Assembly: GCF_023515955.1 (NCBI RefSeq) | Contig: NZ_CP097322.1 | Coordinates: 3,557,501 to 3,621,500, forward strand | Source: Streptomyces sp. RerS4 | GTDB lineage: Bacteria; Actinomycetota; Actinomycetes; Streptomycetales; Streptomycetaceae | Reading direction: 5' to 3' | Length of the DNA stretch: 64,000 bases | In this document: piece after piece, positions 9,264 through 17,854 of the stretch | Layout: the number at the start of each line of letters is the position of its first letter | Numbering within the stretch: position 1 is the first letter of the stretch | The notes under the pieces: generated by a model | Seen by the model: the letters and a program-made list of their open reading frames with translations, nothing else | Databases searched by the model: none | What the model was told of the DNA's origin: nothing | Made by a program: the position numbers and the translations under genes

Positions 9264-10232
9264 TCAGCCTCCGCTGCGCAGCAGGTCGACGCCCAGGCCC
9301 GTCGCCGCGTGGAGGACCGCCTTGCCGTCCCGCCGCGTGGTGATCAGCCCGGCGGCGCGCAGCGTGCGGGTGTGCTCGGAGACGGACGGGAGGCTGATGT
9401 CCAGGTCCCGCGCCAGTTCGCTCGTCGTGCGCTGGCCCACCAACGCCTGGAGCAACGCCGCCCGCGTGCGCCCCAGCAGCGCGTCCAGCGCGCCCCCGCC
9501 GGCGCCCGTCTCCACCAGCGGCAGCGGCGTCAGCGCCGGGTAGATCAGCAGGTACGCGCCGTCGGGCCCGTCCGGGCCCTCCGCGAGCAGCGGGCGCCCC
9601 GTCCAGAACGGCGACGGCATCAACGTCAGCCCCCGACCGCCGAGGAGCACCTCGTACGCGGGCGGCCGGTCGAATTCCAGGACCGTGCCCGACCACCGAG
9701 CCGCCGGGTGGGTACCGGCCAGGCACGCCTTGATCCCGTGGGCGGCCAGCAGCCTGGTGCGCCAGGCGACGTCGGCCCGGAAGGACTGCCGGATACGGGG
9801 CCACTGCGGGACCACGACGGCCTCGTACGCGGATCGGATCGCCCCGTCGAGCAGTTCCCAGGCGTCCCGGTCCCCGCCCCACAGCGCGCGCAGCCAACCC
9901 GGGCCGCCGGGCGCCCGCGCGGCGGCCGTGCGCAGCTGCTCGGGGGTCAGCCGGGCCCCGGCCTCCCGTACGGCCGCGAGGCCCTCCTCCAGGTCGGGTG
10001 CGAACGGCTCGACGAACTGCGGGTTCTGGCCGTCCGGTCGCAGGAGGTCCAGCAGCGGGCGGACGGCGCCGGGCAGTTCACGACCGACGCGCAGCCGCCA
10101 CCGTCCGAAGACGGCCTGTTCGTCGGTGCGCTGGGCGGCGACGAGCGCCATGGCCGTCTCCACGAGCGGCAGCGGTTCGGCGGCGAAGGTGACGTTGAAC
10201 AGGTCCTCCGCCGTGAAGTGCACCCTGAGCAA
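9264..10232 (-). CDS. ArsR-like winged-helix transcriptional regulator with N-terminal DUF5937-type domain
   Basis: About 322 aa. The large N-terminal region (1-240) matches the layout of Streptomyces regulators with a DUF5937-like sensory part. The DNA-binding winged helix is C-terminal (about 250-315; RTTSELARDLDISLPSVSEHTRTLRAAGLITTRRDGK), closest to ArsR. No Cys metal-binding motif is present, so metal sensing is unlikely. The start is uncertain: TTG 10232 has a G-rich stretch upstream, and GTG ten bases inside is an alternative. Neighbours give no target. Confidence 0.8.
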   Translation of the reverse strand: MLRVHFTAEDLFNVTFAAEPLPLVETAMALVAAQRTDEQAVFGRWRLRVGRELPGAVRPLLDLLRPDGQNPQFVEPFAPDLEEGLAAVREAGARLTPEQLRTAAARAPGGPGWLRALWGGDRDAWELLDGAIRSAYEAVVVPQWPRIRQSFRADVAWRTRLLAAHGIKACLAGTHPAARWSGTVLEFDRPPAYEVLLGGRGLTLMPSPFWTGRPLLAEGPDGPDGAYLLIYPALTPLPLVETGAGGGALDALLGRTRAALLQALVGQRTTSELARDLDISLPSVSEHTRTLRAAGLITTRRDGKAVLHAATGLGVDLLRSGG

Positions 10233-10252
10233 CGCCCACCCCCCAGCTCCGC

Positions 10253-10711
10253 CTAGCCGTACATGCGGCGCATCGCGAAGTCGACCATCTGCTCGACGGC
10301 CTTCGCGTCGAACACCATCCGGTGGTCGCCCTCCATGTCGAGGACGAAGCCGTAGCCGGTGGGCAGCAGATCGATCACCTCGGCGCCGGTGATGACGAAG
10401 TACTTGGACTCCTTGCCGGCGTACCGGCGGAGCTCCTTGAGCGTGGTGAACATGGGGATGACCGGCTGCTGCGTGTTGTGCAGGGCCAGGAACCCGGGGG
10501 TCTCGCCGCGCGGGCAGTAGACCTTCGAGGTCGCGAAGATCTGCTGGAAGTCCTCGGCGGACAGGGACCCGGTCGTGAAGGCCCGTACGGCGTCCGCGAG
10601 CGAGGGCGGAGACGGCTCGGGGTACAGCGGCGGCGCCTGCCCGTAGCCCGGCTGGGGCTGCTGCGGGGCGTACTGCTGCTGGGCACCCGGGTTCTGGTCG
10701 TAGCCGTACAT
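10253..10711 (-). CDS. SseB-family N-terminal domain protein
   Basis: 152 aa. A Gln/Pro/Tyr-rich disordered tail (residues 1-37) precedes a compact domain with ADAVRAFTTGSLSAEDFQQIFATSKVYCPRG and GFLALHNTQQPVIPMFTTLKELRRY, resembling the SseB N-terminal domain fold widespread in actinomycetes without known function. It is soluble, with no signal peptide. The start is supported by a leaderless-type -10 box seven bases upstream. It lies 20 bases before the ArsR-like gene on the same strand. Confidence 0.8.
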   Translation of the reverse strand: MYGYDQNPGAQQQYAPQQPQPGYGQAPPLYPEPSPPSLADAVRAFTTGSLSAEDFQQIFATSKVYCPRGETPGFLALHNTQQPVIPMFTTLKELRRYAGKESKYFVITGAEVIDLLPTGYGFVLDMEGDHRMVFDAKAVEQMVDFAMRRMYG

Positions 10712-10718
10712 AGGCCGA

Positions 10719-10724
10719 AGCCTA
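10719..10724 (-). promoter_or_regulatory. -10 box TAGGCT of the SseB-like gene (leaderless-type)
   Basis: Minus-strand TAGGCT ends seven bases before ATG 10711, with no Shine-Dalgarno between. Confidence 0.5.
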
Positions 10725-10759
10725 CCGAGGCCGTGGGCCGCCAGTAGGCCGAGTTCCGG

Positions 10760-10951
10760 TCACCCGGCCTTGATCCCGTCGACGAAGGGGACCCAGGCCG
10801 CCGCCGAGACCACCAGAACGGGCCCGCCCTGGACCTTGGAGTCCCGCACGGGGACGACCCCGCTGACCCCGTCGGCCACCTCGACGCAATTGCCGCCATC
10901 GCCATTGCTGTAGCTGCTCTTGCGCCACACCTCAGTCCCGTTGCTTGCCAT
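10760..10951 (-). CDS. DUF397 small protein
   Basis: 63 aa, typical DUF397: WRKSSYSNGDGGNCVEVAD near the N-terminus, then VPVRDSK and a GGPVLVVSAAAWVPFVDGIKAG tail. DUF397 proteins pair with DUF5753-type HTH regulators in Streptomyces and are thought to be their small partners, as in whiJ-like and abaA-like loci. The start overlaps the stop of the upstream HTH gene by 20 bases, indicating translational coupling. Confidence 0.9.
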   Translation of the reverse strand: MASNGTEVWRKSSYSNGDGGNCVEVADGVSGVVPVRDSKVQGGPVLVVSAAAWVPFVDGIKAG

Positions 10952-11783
10952 TTCTGTACTCCTCAGCAGCTTGCTCGATCAAGGCAAGGGACGCCTCTGG
11001 CGACAACGCGGCGGCCCTGAGCCGATCGTATGACGTGCGATACCTCTTCACGAGGGCCGGATCGTCCACGGTTTGGCCGTGATACGGCCCTTCTGTGTAC
11101 GCGAGCGGCGGCTCGTCCTCGAAGTCCATGAGCATGAGCGGAAGCCCCAGGAACGGCTGGATGCCAGAACTCCACAACAGGACTTGTGGAACGATGCGGC
11201 GTCGCCGTGCCAGGGCAGCGATGTGGTCGAGCTGATCGGCCATCTCCCCCGGCGGCAGCAGCGGCTGACGCACCAGGCACTCGTGCAGGATCGTCCAGTA
11301 CTCCGGCCTCTTCGGATCCTCGAACAGAGTCGCCTGCTGCATGCGGGCACGGACCTTCGCGTCCACCTCCTCCACGAGGTCCAGCGGATGAGTGGCGTGG
11401 ATGACCGCCCGCGCATAGGGGGCCGTCTGGAGCAGACCGGGGATGAGCGCGTTGCTCCACTCCTCGATGTTCCGCGCCCGCACCATCGCCTCCGCGACCG
11501 GCGCGAAGTACTCCGCGTGCGCGCCACGCCGCGCCTTACGAACGTCCTCGCAGCGCCGCGAGAAGAACCCATCGGTCTTCAGCACCTTGTCGACATGGAT
11601 CGCCAGATCCTGCGGCATCCGCCGCCGGGCCCGCTCGATCTCGCTCAGGTACGTAGCACCGTAGAAGCTGTCCTCCACCGTCTCCTGGAGCGTGAGGCCT
11701 GCCTGCTCCCGCCTCCAGCGCAGCTCCTTCCCGTAGAACTCCGGGACGCTCGCCGAGCCGTCAATGTCCTTACGTGCGACCAC
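10932..11783 (-). CDS. XRE-family HTH regulator with DUF5753 domain (WhiJ-like)
   Basis: 283 aa from GTG 11783. The N-terminal helix-turn-helix (about 10-70; LRWRREQAGLTLQETVEDSFYGATYLSEIERARRR, shown in parts) is followed by a DUF5753 domain (about 90-275; EWSNALIPGLLQTAPYARAV, LLLPPGEMADQLDHIAAL-like block). These regulators work with adjacent DUF397 proteins in developmental control. A longer frame runs up to 11903, but that part looks like leader. Divergent from the 68-aa protein and HATPase genes, forming the standard Streptomyces HTH/DUF397/ATPase locus. Confidence 0.9.
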   Translation of the reverse strand: MVARKDIDGSASVPEFYGKELRWRREQAGLTLQETVEDSFYGATYLSEIERARRRMPQDLAIHVDKVLKTDGFFSRRCEDVRKARRGAHAEYFAPVAEAMVRARNIEEWSNALIPGLLQTAPYARAVIHATHPLDLVEEVDAKVRARMQQATLFEDPKRPEYWTILHECLVRQPLLPPGEMADQLDHIAALARRRRIVPQVLLWSSGIQPFLGLPLMLMDFEDEPPLAYTEGPYHGQTVDDPALVKRYRTSYDRLRAAALSPEASLALIEQAAEEYRNGKQRD

Positions 11784-11901
11784 AACCGCCCGCCCTTCCA
11801 CACCTCGCACTGTGGAACCGAAAACCCTTCCCACGGTACGCACTGACGCATCAGCCTGTGAGGGCTTCGTCACAGTCAGTCCGCACCGGAAGGGTCCCCC
11901 C

Positions 11902-12108
11902 ATGAGCGAGCACGCCTACGACCGTGAGGCCATCGAGTGCCTCGACGCGCTCCGCGCCGCCCTCGGACGGCACAACATCACGCTCCCCTCCCTCGACCTC
12001 CACCTCCTCTCCTACGCCGGCAGCTACCGCACCCCGCCGCTCATCGCCCTCGGCAACTGCAACGTGGCCACCGCCCGTGCCCTCGCCGCCGCCCTGGGCG
12101 AGCGGTGA
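11902..12108 (+). CDS. Small conserved-type protein upstream of an HATPase gene
   Basis: 68 aa from ATG 11902, with GGAAGGG about seven bases upstream. It is mostly helical: EAIECLDALRAALGRHNITLPSLDLHLLSYAG, then PPLIALGNCNVATARALAAALGE. Function unknown. Its stop overlaps the GTG of the next gene (GTGA), so the two are probably translated together, and it is divergent from the HTH/DUF397 pair. Confidence 0.8.
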   Translation: MSEHAYDREAIECLDALRAALGRHNITLPSLDLHLLSYAGSYRTPPLIALGNCNVATARALAAALGER

Positions 12109-12473
12109 ACGGGCTCACCATCCGGCTGCTCGCCGTCCCCCAGGCGGCCCCCCTCCTCCGCCACGCCGTGCGCGAGCACCTCGGGGTCGGGGCATCCCCG
12201 GACGCGGAGCTCTGCGTCAGCGAGCTGCTGGCCAACGTGATCACCCACCTCGGCGAAGGCACGCCCGTCACCCTGCGGATCACCGGAAGGGCAACCCGTA
12301 CGCGGGTCGAGCTCACCGATCCCGATCCGCGTGCCTGGCCCGTACTCCGCCAGGCAGGGGGCGACGACGAGTCCGGGCGGGGGCTGGCCCTACTCGACGC
12401 CGTCGCGAGCCGCTGGGGGGTGCGCCGGGAGGCGACCGGCAAGACCGTCTGGGCGGAGCTCCCGCATCCCTGA
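12105..12473 (+). CDS. HATPase_c (anti-sigma-factor type) ATP-binding protein
   Basis: 122 aa single-domain GHKL ATPase of the RsbW/SpoIIAB type. N box ELCVSELLANVITH, then DPDPRAWPVLR, the G box GDDESGRGLALLDAVASRWG, ending GKTVWAEL. Such proteins in Streptomyces act as anti-sigma or protein-kinase switches, often encoded beside HTH/DUF397 pairs. GTG 12105 overlaps the previous stop by four bases. The last 84 bases overlap the convergent HxlR gene. Confidence 0.88.
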   Translation: MNGLTIRLLAVPQAAPLLRHAVREHLGVGASPDAELCVSELLANVITHLGEGTPVTLRITGRATRTRVELTDPDPRAWPVLRQAGGDDESGRGLALLDAVASRWGVRREATGKTVWAELPHP

Positions 12474-12836
12474 AACCCGGTCCTGCGCGTCGAGCACGTC
12501 GTCCGCGTACCGCGCGGCCCACTCGCCCATCGCCCGCATCGGGGTGAGGAGCGCCGTACCGGCCTCCGTCAGGGCGTAGTCGACTCGCGGCGGGGCCTCG
12601 GCGTAGGGGCGGCGCTCGACCAGGCCGTTGTACTCCAGTCGCCGCAGCGCCTCGTTCAGCACCTTCGGGCTGATCCCGCCGATCCGTGCCACGAGCGCGC
12701 GCGGTCGCATCGGGCCGGTCACGCCGAGCGTGAAGACGACGACGCTGTCCCAGCGGTTGGCCAGCACCTCGAAGGCGACGCGCGCCCGGCAGTCCGCCGT
12801 GTACGTGAGGTCGGGGAGCTTCTCCATGGCCGCCAT
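12390..12836 (-). CDS. HxlR family transcriptional regulator
   Basis: 148 aa from ATG 12836 (ATG 12827 is an alternative with better AGGA spacing). Typical HxlR winged helix: CRARVAFEVLANRWDSVVVFTLG, RPRALVARIGGISPKVLNEALRRLEYNGLVERR and PPRVDYALTEAG. A Cys sits at the family's usual N-terminal redox position (TADCRA). Divergent from the oxidoreductase gene at 12935, its likely target. Its 3' end overlaps the HATPase gene on the other strand by 84 bases. Confidence 0.9.
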   Translation of the reverse strand: MAAMEKLPDLTYTADCRARVAFEVLANRWDSVVVFTLGVTGPMRPRALVARIGGISPKVLNEALRRLEYNGLVERRPYAEAPPRVDYALTEAGTALLTPMRAMGEWAARYADDVLDAQDRVSGMRELRPDGLAGRLPAHPPAARDGVE

Positions 12837-12934
12837 CCTGCCCCGGTCGATGGACACCGGACGGTGTGCGTCGACCTCCGTAGCGTCGGGCCACCGAACG
12901 AAGAAACGGGAACGAGCAGGAGAGGTGGGCAACC

Positions 12935-13579
12935 ATGCGGATCGGTGTCATGGGTACGGGAGCGATGGCGGCGGCCCTGGGCGGGGCATGGGCGCGGGCC
13001 GGGCACGAGGTGTTCGTCGGCGGCCGGGATCGGGCGGCGGCCGAGGCGCTCGCCGGGCGGATCGGGGCGGCCGGGTACGGGTCGCGGGGCGCGGCGGCGG
13101 AGCACGGGGAGGTGGCGCTGCTCGCCGTCCCGGCCGGGGCGGCTCCGGCGCTGGCGGCGGAGCACGCGGCGGCGCTGGTCGGGCGGACGGTGGTGGACTG
13201 CACGAACCCGCTGGACCCGGGTCCCGGCGGGGTGATGCTGTCCACCGGCCCGGGGGAGAGCGTGGCCACCCTGATCGCGGCGGCGGCGCCCGGCGCGCAC
13301 GTGGTGAAGGCGTTCAACATGGCCCACTTCAGCGTGTGGGAGCGGCCGCCGGGCGCCTTCGGCGCGAGCCGGCCCGCCGTGCCGTTCTGCGCGGACGACG
13401 CGGGGGCCGCCGGGCGGGTCGTGGAGCTGATCGAGTCGATGGGGTGGAGCCCGATGCCGGCGGGCGGGCTGGAGCGGGCGGCGTACGTGGAGGCGACGGC
13501 GGCGTTCGCGATCGGCGTGTGGTGGGCGGGCGGTTCGCCGCGCCTGGCCTTCCCGGAGCCCCCGGAAGGCGCCGCCTGA
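12935..13579 (+). CDS. NADPH-dependent F420-reductase-like / NAD(P)-binding oxidoreductase
   Basis: 214 aa Rossmann protein: MRIGVMGTGAMAAALGGAWA dinucleotide motif at the N-terminus, VFVGGRDR after beta-2, TVVDCTNPL and HVVKAFNM, as in the F420-reductase-like family. Cofactor preference (NADP versus F420) cannot be fixed from sequence; the GRDR stretch after beta-2 suggests a phosphate-binding, NADP-type pocket. Divergent from an HxlR regulator, an arrangement commonly seen for redox-responsive oxidoreductases. Confidence 0.85.
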   Translation: MRIGVMGTGAMAAALGGAWARAGHEVFVGGRDRAAAEALAGRIGAAGYGSRGAAAEHGEVALLAVPAGAAPALAAEHAAALVGRTVVDCTNPLDPGPGGVMLSTGPGESVATLIAAAAPGAHVVKAFNMAHFSVWERPPGAFGASRPAVPFCADDAGAAGRVVELIESMGWSPMPAGGLERAAYVEATAAFAIGVWWAGGSPRLAFPEPPEGAA

Positions 13580-13734
13580 CCCCCGACTCCAGGTTTTCTC
13601 CGGCGTTTCTGGCTTGACGCTGGTCACAGTCGTCGATGAAGGCTTGCGCCTTATTACTGGTGGGTAGCATCATGACGTTACCGATTGGTATGTACGAGGA
13701 ACCTGTCTCCCCGAGCCTTAACGGAGCCGTCGCC

Positions 13735-15561
13735 ATGGGGCACTACAAGTCGAATCTCCGCGACATCGAGTTCAACCTCTTCGAGGTACTCGGCCGCGAC
13801 AAGCTGTACGGCACCGGTCCCTTCGAGGAGATGGACACCGAGACCGCCAAGACCATCCTCAGCGAGATGACCAAGCTCTCCGAGAACGAGCTGGCCGCCT
13901 CCTTCGAGGACGCGGACCGCAACCCGCCGGTCTTCGACCCGACCACGAACACCGCGCCCGTCCCGGCGTCCTTCAAGAAGAGCTACAAGGCCTTCATGGA
14001 CTCCGAGTACTGGCGTCTGGGCCTGCCCGAGGAGATCGGCGGCACCACCTCGCCCCGCTCCCTCATCTGGGCGTTCGCCGAGACGATCCTCGGCGCGAAC
14101 CCGGCCGTCTGGATGTACTCCTCCGGCCCGGCGTTCGCCGGCATCCTCTTCGAAGAGGGCAACGAGGCGCAGAAGAAGGTCGCGCGGATAGCCGTCGAGA
14201 AGCGCTGGGGCTCCACCATGGTCCTCACCGAGCCGGACGCCGGCTCGGACGTCGGCGCCGGCCGCACCAAGGCCGTCCAGCAGCCCGACGGCTCCTGGCA
14301 CATCGAGGGCGTCAAGCGCTTCATCACGTCCGGTGAGCACGACATGGAGGAGAACATCCTCCACTACGTCCTCGCCCGCCCCGAGGGCCACGGCCCCGGC
14401 ACCAAGGGCCTGTCGCTCTTCCTCGTCCCGAAGTTCCACTTCGACTGGGAGACCGGCGAGCTGGGCGAGCGCAACGGCGTCTACGCGACGAACGTCGAGC
14501 ACAAGATGGGCCTCAAGGCCTCCAACACGTGCGAGATGACCTTCGGCGACCAGCACCCCGCCAAGGGCTGGCTGATCGGCGACAAGCACGACGGCATCCG
14601 CCAGATGTTCATGATCATCGAGTTCGCCCGGATGATGGTCGGCACGAAGGCCATCGCCACCCTCTCCACCGGCTACCTGAACGCGCTGGAGTACGCCAAG
14701 GAGCGCGTGCAGGGCCCGGACCTGGCGAACTTCATGGACAAGACCGCACCCAAGGTCACCATCACGCACCACCCCGACGTGCGCCGCTCGCTCATGACGC
14801 AGAAGGCGTACGCCGAGGGCATGCGCGCCCTCGTGCTGTACACCGCCTCCATCCAGGACGCGATCCAGGTCAAGCAGGCCGCCGGTGAGGACGCCTCCGC
14901 CGAGATCGGTCTGAACGACCTGCTCCTGCCGATCGTCAAGGGCTACGGCTCGGAGAAGTCCTACGAGCAGCTCGCCCAGTCGCTGCAGACCTTCGGCGGT
15001 TCCGGTTACCTCCAGGAATACCCGATCGAGCAGTACATCCGGGACGCCAAGATCGACACCCTCTACGAGGGCACCACGGCGATCCAGGGCCAGGACTTCT
15101 TCTTCCGGAAGATCGTCCGCGACCAGGGCGCGTCGCTGAACATCCTCTCCGAGACGATCAAGAAGTTCCTCGCCGAGGGCCCCGGCGGCGACGACCTCGC
15201 CCCCGCCCGCGACGCCCTCGCCAAGGCCGCCGTGGACCTGGAGGCCATCGTCGGCCAGATGATCGTCGACCTCACCGCCACCGGCGAGGACGTCAAGAAC
15301 ATCTACAAGGTCGGCCAGAACACCACCCGCCTGCTCATGGCCTCCGGTGACGTCGTCGTCGGATACCTGCTGCTCAAGGGCGCCGCCGTGGCCGCGGAGA
15401 AGCTGGCGACCGCCTCCGCCAAGGACGTCGCCTTCTACACCGGCAAGATCGCGGCCGCGAAGTTCTTCGCCGCCCAGGTCCTGCCCGGCGTCTCCGTCCA
15501 GCGCGCGCTGGCCGAGACCGTCGACAACTCCCTCATGGAGCTCGACGAGGCCGCCTTCTAG
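13735..15561 (+). CDS. Acyl-CoA dehydrogenase, large FadE5-like type
   Basis: 608 aa flavoprotein expected to oxidise acyl-CoA to 2-enoyl-CoA in beta-oxidation. Begins [18 protein letters not shown], typical of this actinobacterial class; middle FAD/substrate motifs [18 protein letters not shown] and [13 protein letters not shown]-terminal [30 protein letters not shown] (catalytic Glu expected in LYEGT), then an extra C-terminal helical domain of about 130 residues. ATG 13735 is chosen for family alignment and the CGGAG upstream; the frame is open further back. Single gene, closed by a strong terminator. Confidence 0.95.
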   Translation: MGHYKSNLRDIEFNLFEVLGRDKLYGTGPFEEMDTETAKTILSEMTKLSENELAASFEDADRNPPVFDPTTNTAPVPASFKKSYKAFMDSEYWRLGLPEEIGGTTSPRSLIWAFAETILGANPAVWMYSSGPAFAGILFEEGNEAQKKVARIAVEKRWGSTMVLTEPDAGSDVGAGRTKAVQQPDGSWHIEGVKRFITSGEHDMEENILHYVLARPEGHGPGTKGLSLFLVPKFHFDWETGELGERNGVYATNVEHKMGLKASNTCEMTFGDQHPAKGWLIGDKHDGIRQMFMIIEFARMMVGTKAIATLSTGYLNALEYAKERVQGPDLANFMDKTAPKVTITHHPDVRRSLMTQKAYAEGMRALVLYTASIQDAIQVKQAAGEDASAEIGLNDLLLPIVKGYGSEKSYEQLAQSLQTFGGSGYLQEYPIEQYIRDAKIDTLYEGTTAIQGQDFFFRKIVRDQGASLNILSETIKKFLAEGPGGDDLAPARDALAKAAVDLEAIVGQMIVDLTATGEDVKNIYKVGQNTTRLLMASGDVVVGYLLLKGAAVAAEKLATASAKDVAFYTGKIAAAKFFAAQVLPGVSVQRALAETVDNSLMELDEAAF

Positions 15562-15619
15562 GACGATCGCCGGGCCACCGCGGCCCCGCCGATCACACGC
15601 GTACGCGGTGTACGTACGC

Positions 15620-15659
15620 ACAGTGGCCGGACCCCGCCTGTCGGGGGTCCGGCCACTGT
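15620..15659 (+). terminator. Terminator of the acyl-CoA dehydrogenase gene
   Basis: Perfect 16-bp stem (15620-15635 with 15644-15659), eight-base loop, followed by TGTTGTCG. Confidence 0.85.
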
Positions 15660-15696
15660 TGTCGTGTTGTCGGTGGTTCGTGGCACGCTCGTAGAC

Positions 15697-16443
15697 ATGA
15701 GCCCACAGGACCAGAACCACAGCAGGGGGTATTCCGTCCCCACCGGGCGGCCGTACGCCCTCAAGGAGCTCCAGTCCGCCGTGGGCTCCGTCGGCGACCG
15801 GATCAAGGACCTCTACGACGGCGCGCACCCCGCCGAGTACGACCCCGTGGCCGACGCCCTCTACGTGGCCTTCCAGACGGCCGCCGGCCTCGCCCCCGCC
15901 AAGAGCTACACCGGCTGCCCCGAGCACCCCAACGGCGCCCTCGACCCCGAAGCGCCCGAAGGCTGGGGTCGCTGCCTGATCTGCAACGACCGCCGCCGCC
16001 TCGGCCGCCGGCTCCAGGGCGGCCGGCAGGCCGGCCCCGCCCCCGCCGCCCTCGGCGAACAGCGGCGGCTGGGATATCCGGTCCCGGAGGGCCCGTACAG
16101 CCTCGACATGCTGCGCCGCTACCTGCGCAGCATCGACGAACAGCGCTTCCACCTCACGCTCGGCTCCCCCGACCAGGACTTCGTCCGCATCGCCGACGAC
16201 CTCCACCGTGCCTTCATCGTCGCCCGCGAGCTGTCCCGGCCGCGCAACGCGTCGGGATGCTCCGAGCATCCCGGCGCCCCCATCGACCCCGATGCTCCCC
16301 CCGGTGAGGCCTGTATCTTCTGCGCCGGACGCAAGAGACGCGCGCAGCGCCCGCCGCAGACCCCCGAGATGCTCCCGCGCATCCGCCGGGGCGAGCGCAG
16401 GCAGCTCCAGCGCCGCTTCGAGCGGCCGTCGGGTGGAAAATGA
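15697..16443 (+). CDS. Protein of two tandem zinc-ribbon-like modules, function unknown
   Basis: 248 aa from ATG 15697. Two copies of an about 95-residue module are visible. Each starts GYxVPxGxPYxL (residues 11-22 and 126-136), continues with a helical stretch and ends in C-x2-H ... C-x2-C: C74/H77/C93/C96 and C188/H191/C206/C209. In both the Cys/His follows SYTG or NASG and precedes DPxAPxG. The spacing suggests one structural zinc per module. The Arg-rich ends (RRRLGRRLQ, RKRRAQR, RRGERRQLQRRFER) could bind nucleic acid. Pro-rich and soluble. No family name is recognised; similar proteins seem actinobacterial. Confidence 0.85.
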   Translation: MSPQDQNHSRGYSVPTGRPYALKELQSAVGSVGDRIKDLYDGAHPAEYDPVADALYVAFQTAAGLAPAKSYTGCPEHPNGALDPEAPEGWGRCLICNDRRRLGRRLQGGRQAGPAPAALGEQRRLGYPVPEGPYSLDMLRRYLRSIDEQRFHLTLGSPDQDFVRIADDLHRAFIVARELSRPRNASGCSEHPGAPIDPDAPPGEACIFCAGRKRRAQRPPQTPEMLPRIRRGERRQLQRRFERPSGGK

Positions 16444-16526
16444 CGGGGTCACAGGCCGAATGGCCCCCGCCCCCCGACCCCTTCGGCCATCCGCCGCAGT
16501 CCGGCCAAGGCGAACACGAATGTCGT

Positions 16527-16532
16527 TAAGGT
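16527..16532 (+). promoter_or_regulatory. -10 box TAAGGT of the M18 aminopeptidase gene (leaderless-type)
   Basis: TAAGGT ends seven bases before ATG 16540 with no Shine-Dalgarno. It selects ATG 16540 over the in-frame GTG 16531, which overlaps the box. Confidence 0.55.
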
Positions 16533-16539
16533 GACACAC

Positions 16540-17835
16540 ATGAGCTCTCCCGCCCGCTTCGACCGCGGCCACACCGACGACCTGATGACCTTTCTGACGG
16601 CGTGTCCGTCGCCGTACCACGCCGTGGCCGACGCGGCCGAGCGGCTGGAGAAGGCAGGCTTCAGCCAGTTGTCGGAATCGGACGCCTGGGACGCGGGCAC
16701 CGGAGGCCGCTTCGTCCTGCGCGGCGGCGCGATCATCGCCTGGTACGTCCCCGAGGGCGCGGCGGCGCACACCCCGTTCCGCATCATCGGCGCGCACACC
16801 GACTCCCCCAACCTGCGCGTCAAGCCCCTGCCGGACACCGGCTCCCAGGGCTGGCGGCAGGTCGCCGTCGAGATCTACGGCGGCACCCTCCTCAACACCT
16901 GGCTCGACCGCGACCTCGGCCTCGCCGGCCGGCTGACGCTGCGCGACGGCACCGAGCGCCTGGTGAACATCGACCGCGCCCTGCTGCGCGTCCCCCAGCT
17001 CGCCGTGCACCTGGACCGTTCCGTCAACACGGACGGGCTCAAGCTCGACAAGCAGCGCCACATGCAGCCCATCTGGGGCCTGGGCGACGCCCGCGAGGGC
17101 GACCTCATCGCCTTCCTGGAGGAGGAAGAGGGCCTGCCGCAGGGCTCCGTGGCCGGCTGGGACCTGATGGTCCACTCCATCGAGCCGCCCGCCTACCTCG
17201 GCCGCGACCGCGAACTCCTCGCCGGGCCGCGCATGGACAACCTCATCTCCGTCCACGCGGGCATCGCCGCCCTCGCCGCCGTGGCGACCTCCGGCGCCGC
17301 CCTGGACCACATCCCGGTCCTCGCCGCCTTCGACCACGAGGAGAACGGCTCCCAGTCCGACACCGGCGCCGACGGCCCGCTCCTGGGCAACGTGCTGGAA
17401 CGTTCAGTCTTCTCCCGCGGCGGCACCTACGAGGACCGGGCCCGCGCCTTCGCCGGCACCGTCTGCCTGTCCTCCGACACCGGCCACGCCGTCCACCCCA
17501 ACTACGCCGAGCGCCACGACCCTTCGCACCACCCCCGCGTCAACGGCGGCCCGATCCTGAAGGTCAATGTCAACCAGCGCTACGCCACCGACGGCACCGG
17601 CCGCGCGATCTTCGCGGGCGCGTGCGAGCGGGCCGGAGTGCCGTGGCAGACGTTCGTCTCCAACAACTCCATGCCCTGCGGCACGACCATCGGCCCCATC
17701 ACGGCCGCGCGCCACGGCATCCAGACCGTCGACATCGGCGTCGCGATCCTCTCGATGCACAGCGCCCGCGAACTGTGCGGGGCCGACGACCCGTACCTCC
17801 TCGCCAACGCCCTCCTGTCGTTCCTGGAGGGCTGA
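16540..17835 (+). CDS. M18 family aminopeptidase
   Basis: 431 aa cytosolic dizinc metallopeptidase of the aspartyl-aminopeptidase family (ApeB/DNPEP-like). Ligand and catalytic motifs visible: GAHTDSPNLRVKP (His86, Asp88), MDNLIS, FDHEENGSQSDTGADGPLL (the EE pair), SSDTGHAVHPNY and GPILKVNVNQRYATDG. The N-terminal SPYHAV is family-typical. Length is normal. It converges with the thioredoxin-NHL gene, stop codons 20 bases apart. Confidence 0.95.
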   Translation: MSSPARFDRGHTDDLMTFLTACPSPYHAVADAAERLEKAGFSQLSESDAWDAGTGGRFVLRGGAIIAWYVPEGAAAHTPFRIIGAHTDSPNLRVKPLPDTGSQGWRQVAVEIYGGTLLNTWLDRDLGLAGRLTLRDGTERLVNIDRALLRVPQLAVHLDRSVNTDGLKLDKQRHMQPIWGLGDAREGDLIAFLEEEEGLPQGSVAGWDLMVHSIEPPAYLGRDRELLAGPRMDNLISVHAGIAALAAVATSGAALDHIPVLAAFDHEENGSQSDTGADGPLLGNVLERSVFSRGGTYEDRARAFAGTVCLSSDTGHAVHPNYAERHDPSHHPRVNGGPILKVNVNQRYATDGTGRAIFAGACERAGVPWQTFVSNNSMPCGTTIGPITAARHGIQTVDIGVAILSMHSARELCGADDPYLLANALLSFLEG

Positions 17836-17854
17836 GCGCGGCGCCCCGTCCTTC

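Noticed and set aside
13678..17337. 1219-codon minus-strand frame opposite the acyl-CoA dehydrogenase and aminopeptidase genes
   Set aside because: Mirrors the third-position GC bias of real genes on the other strand; Val/Asp/Leu/Gly repetition without any domain.
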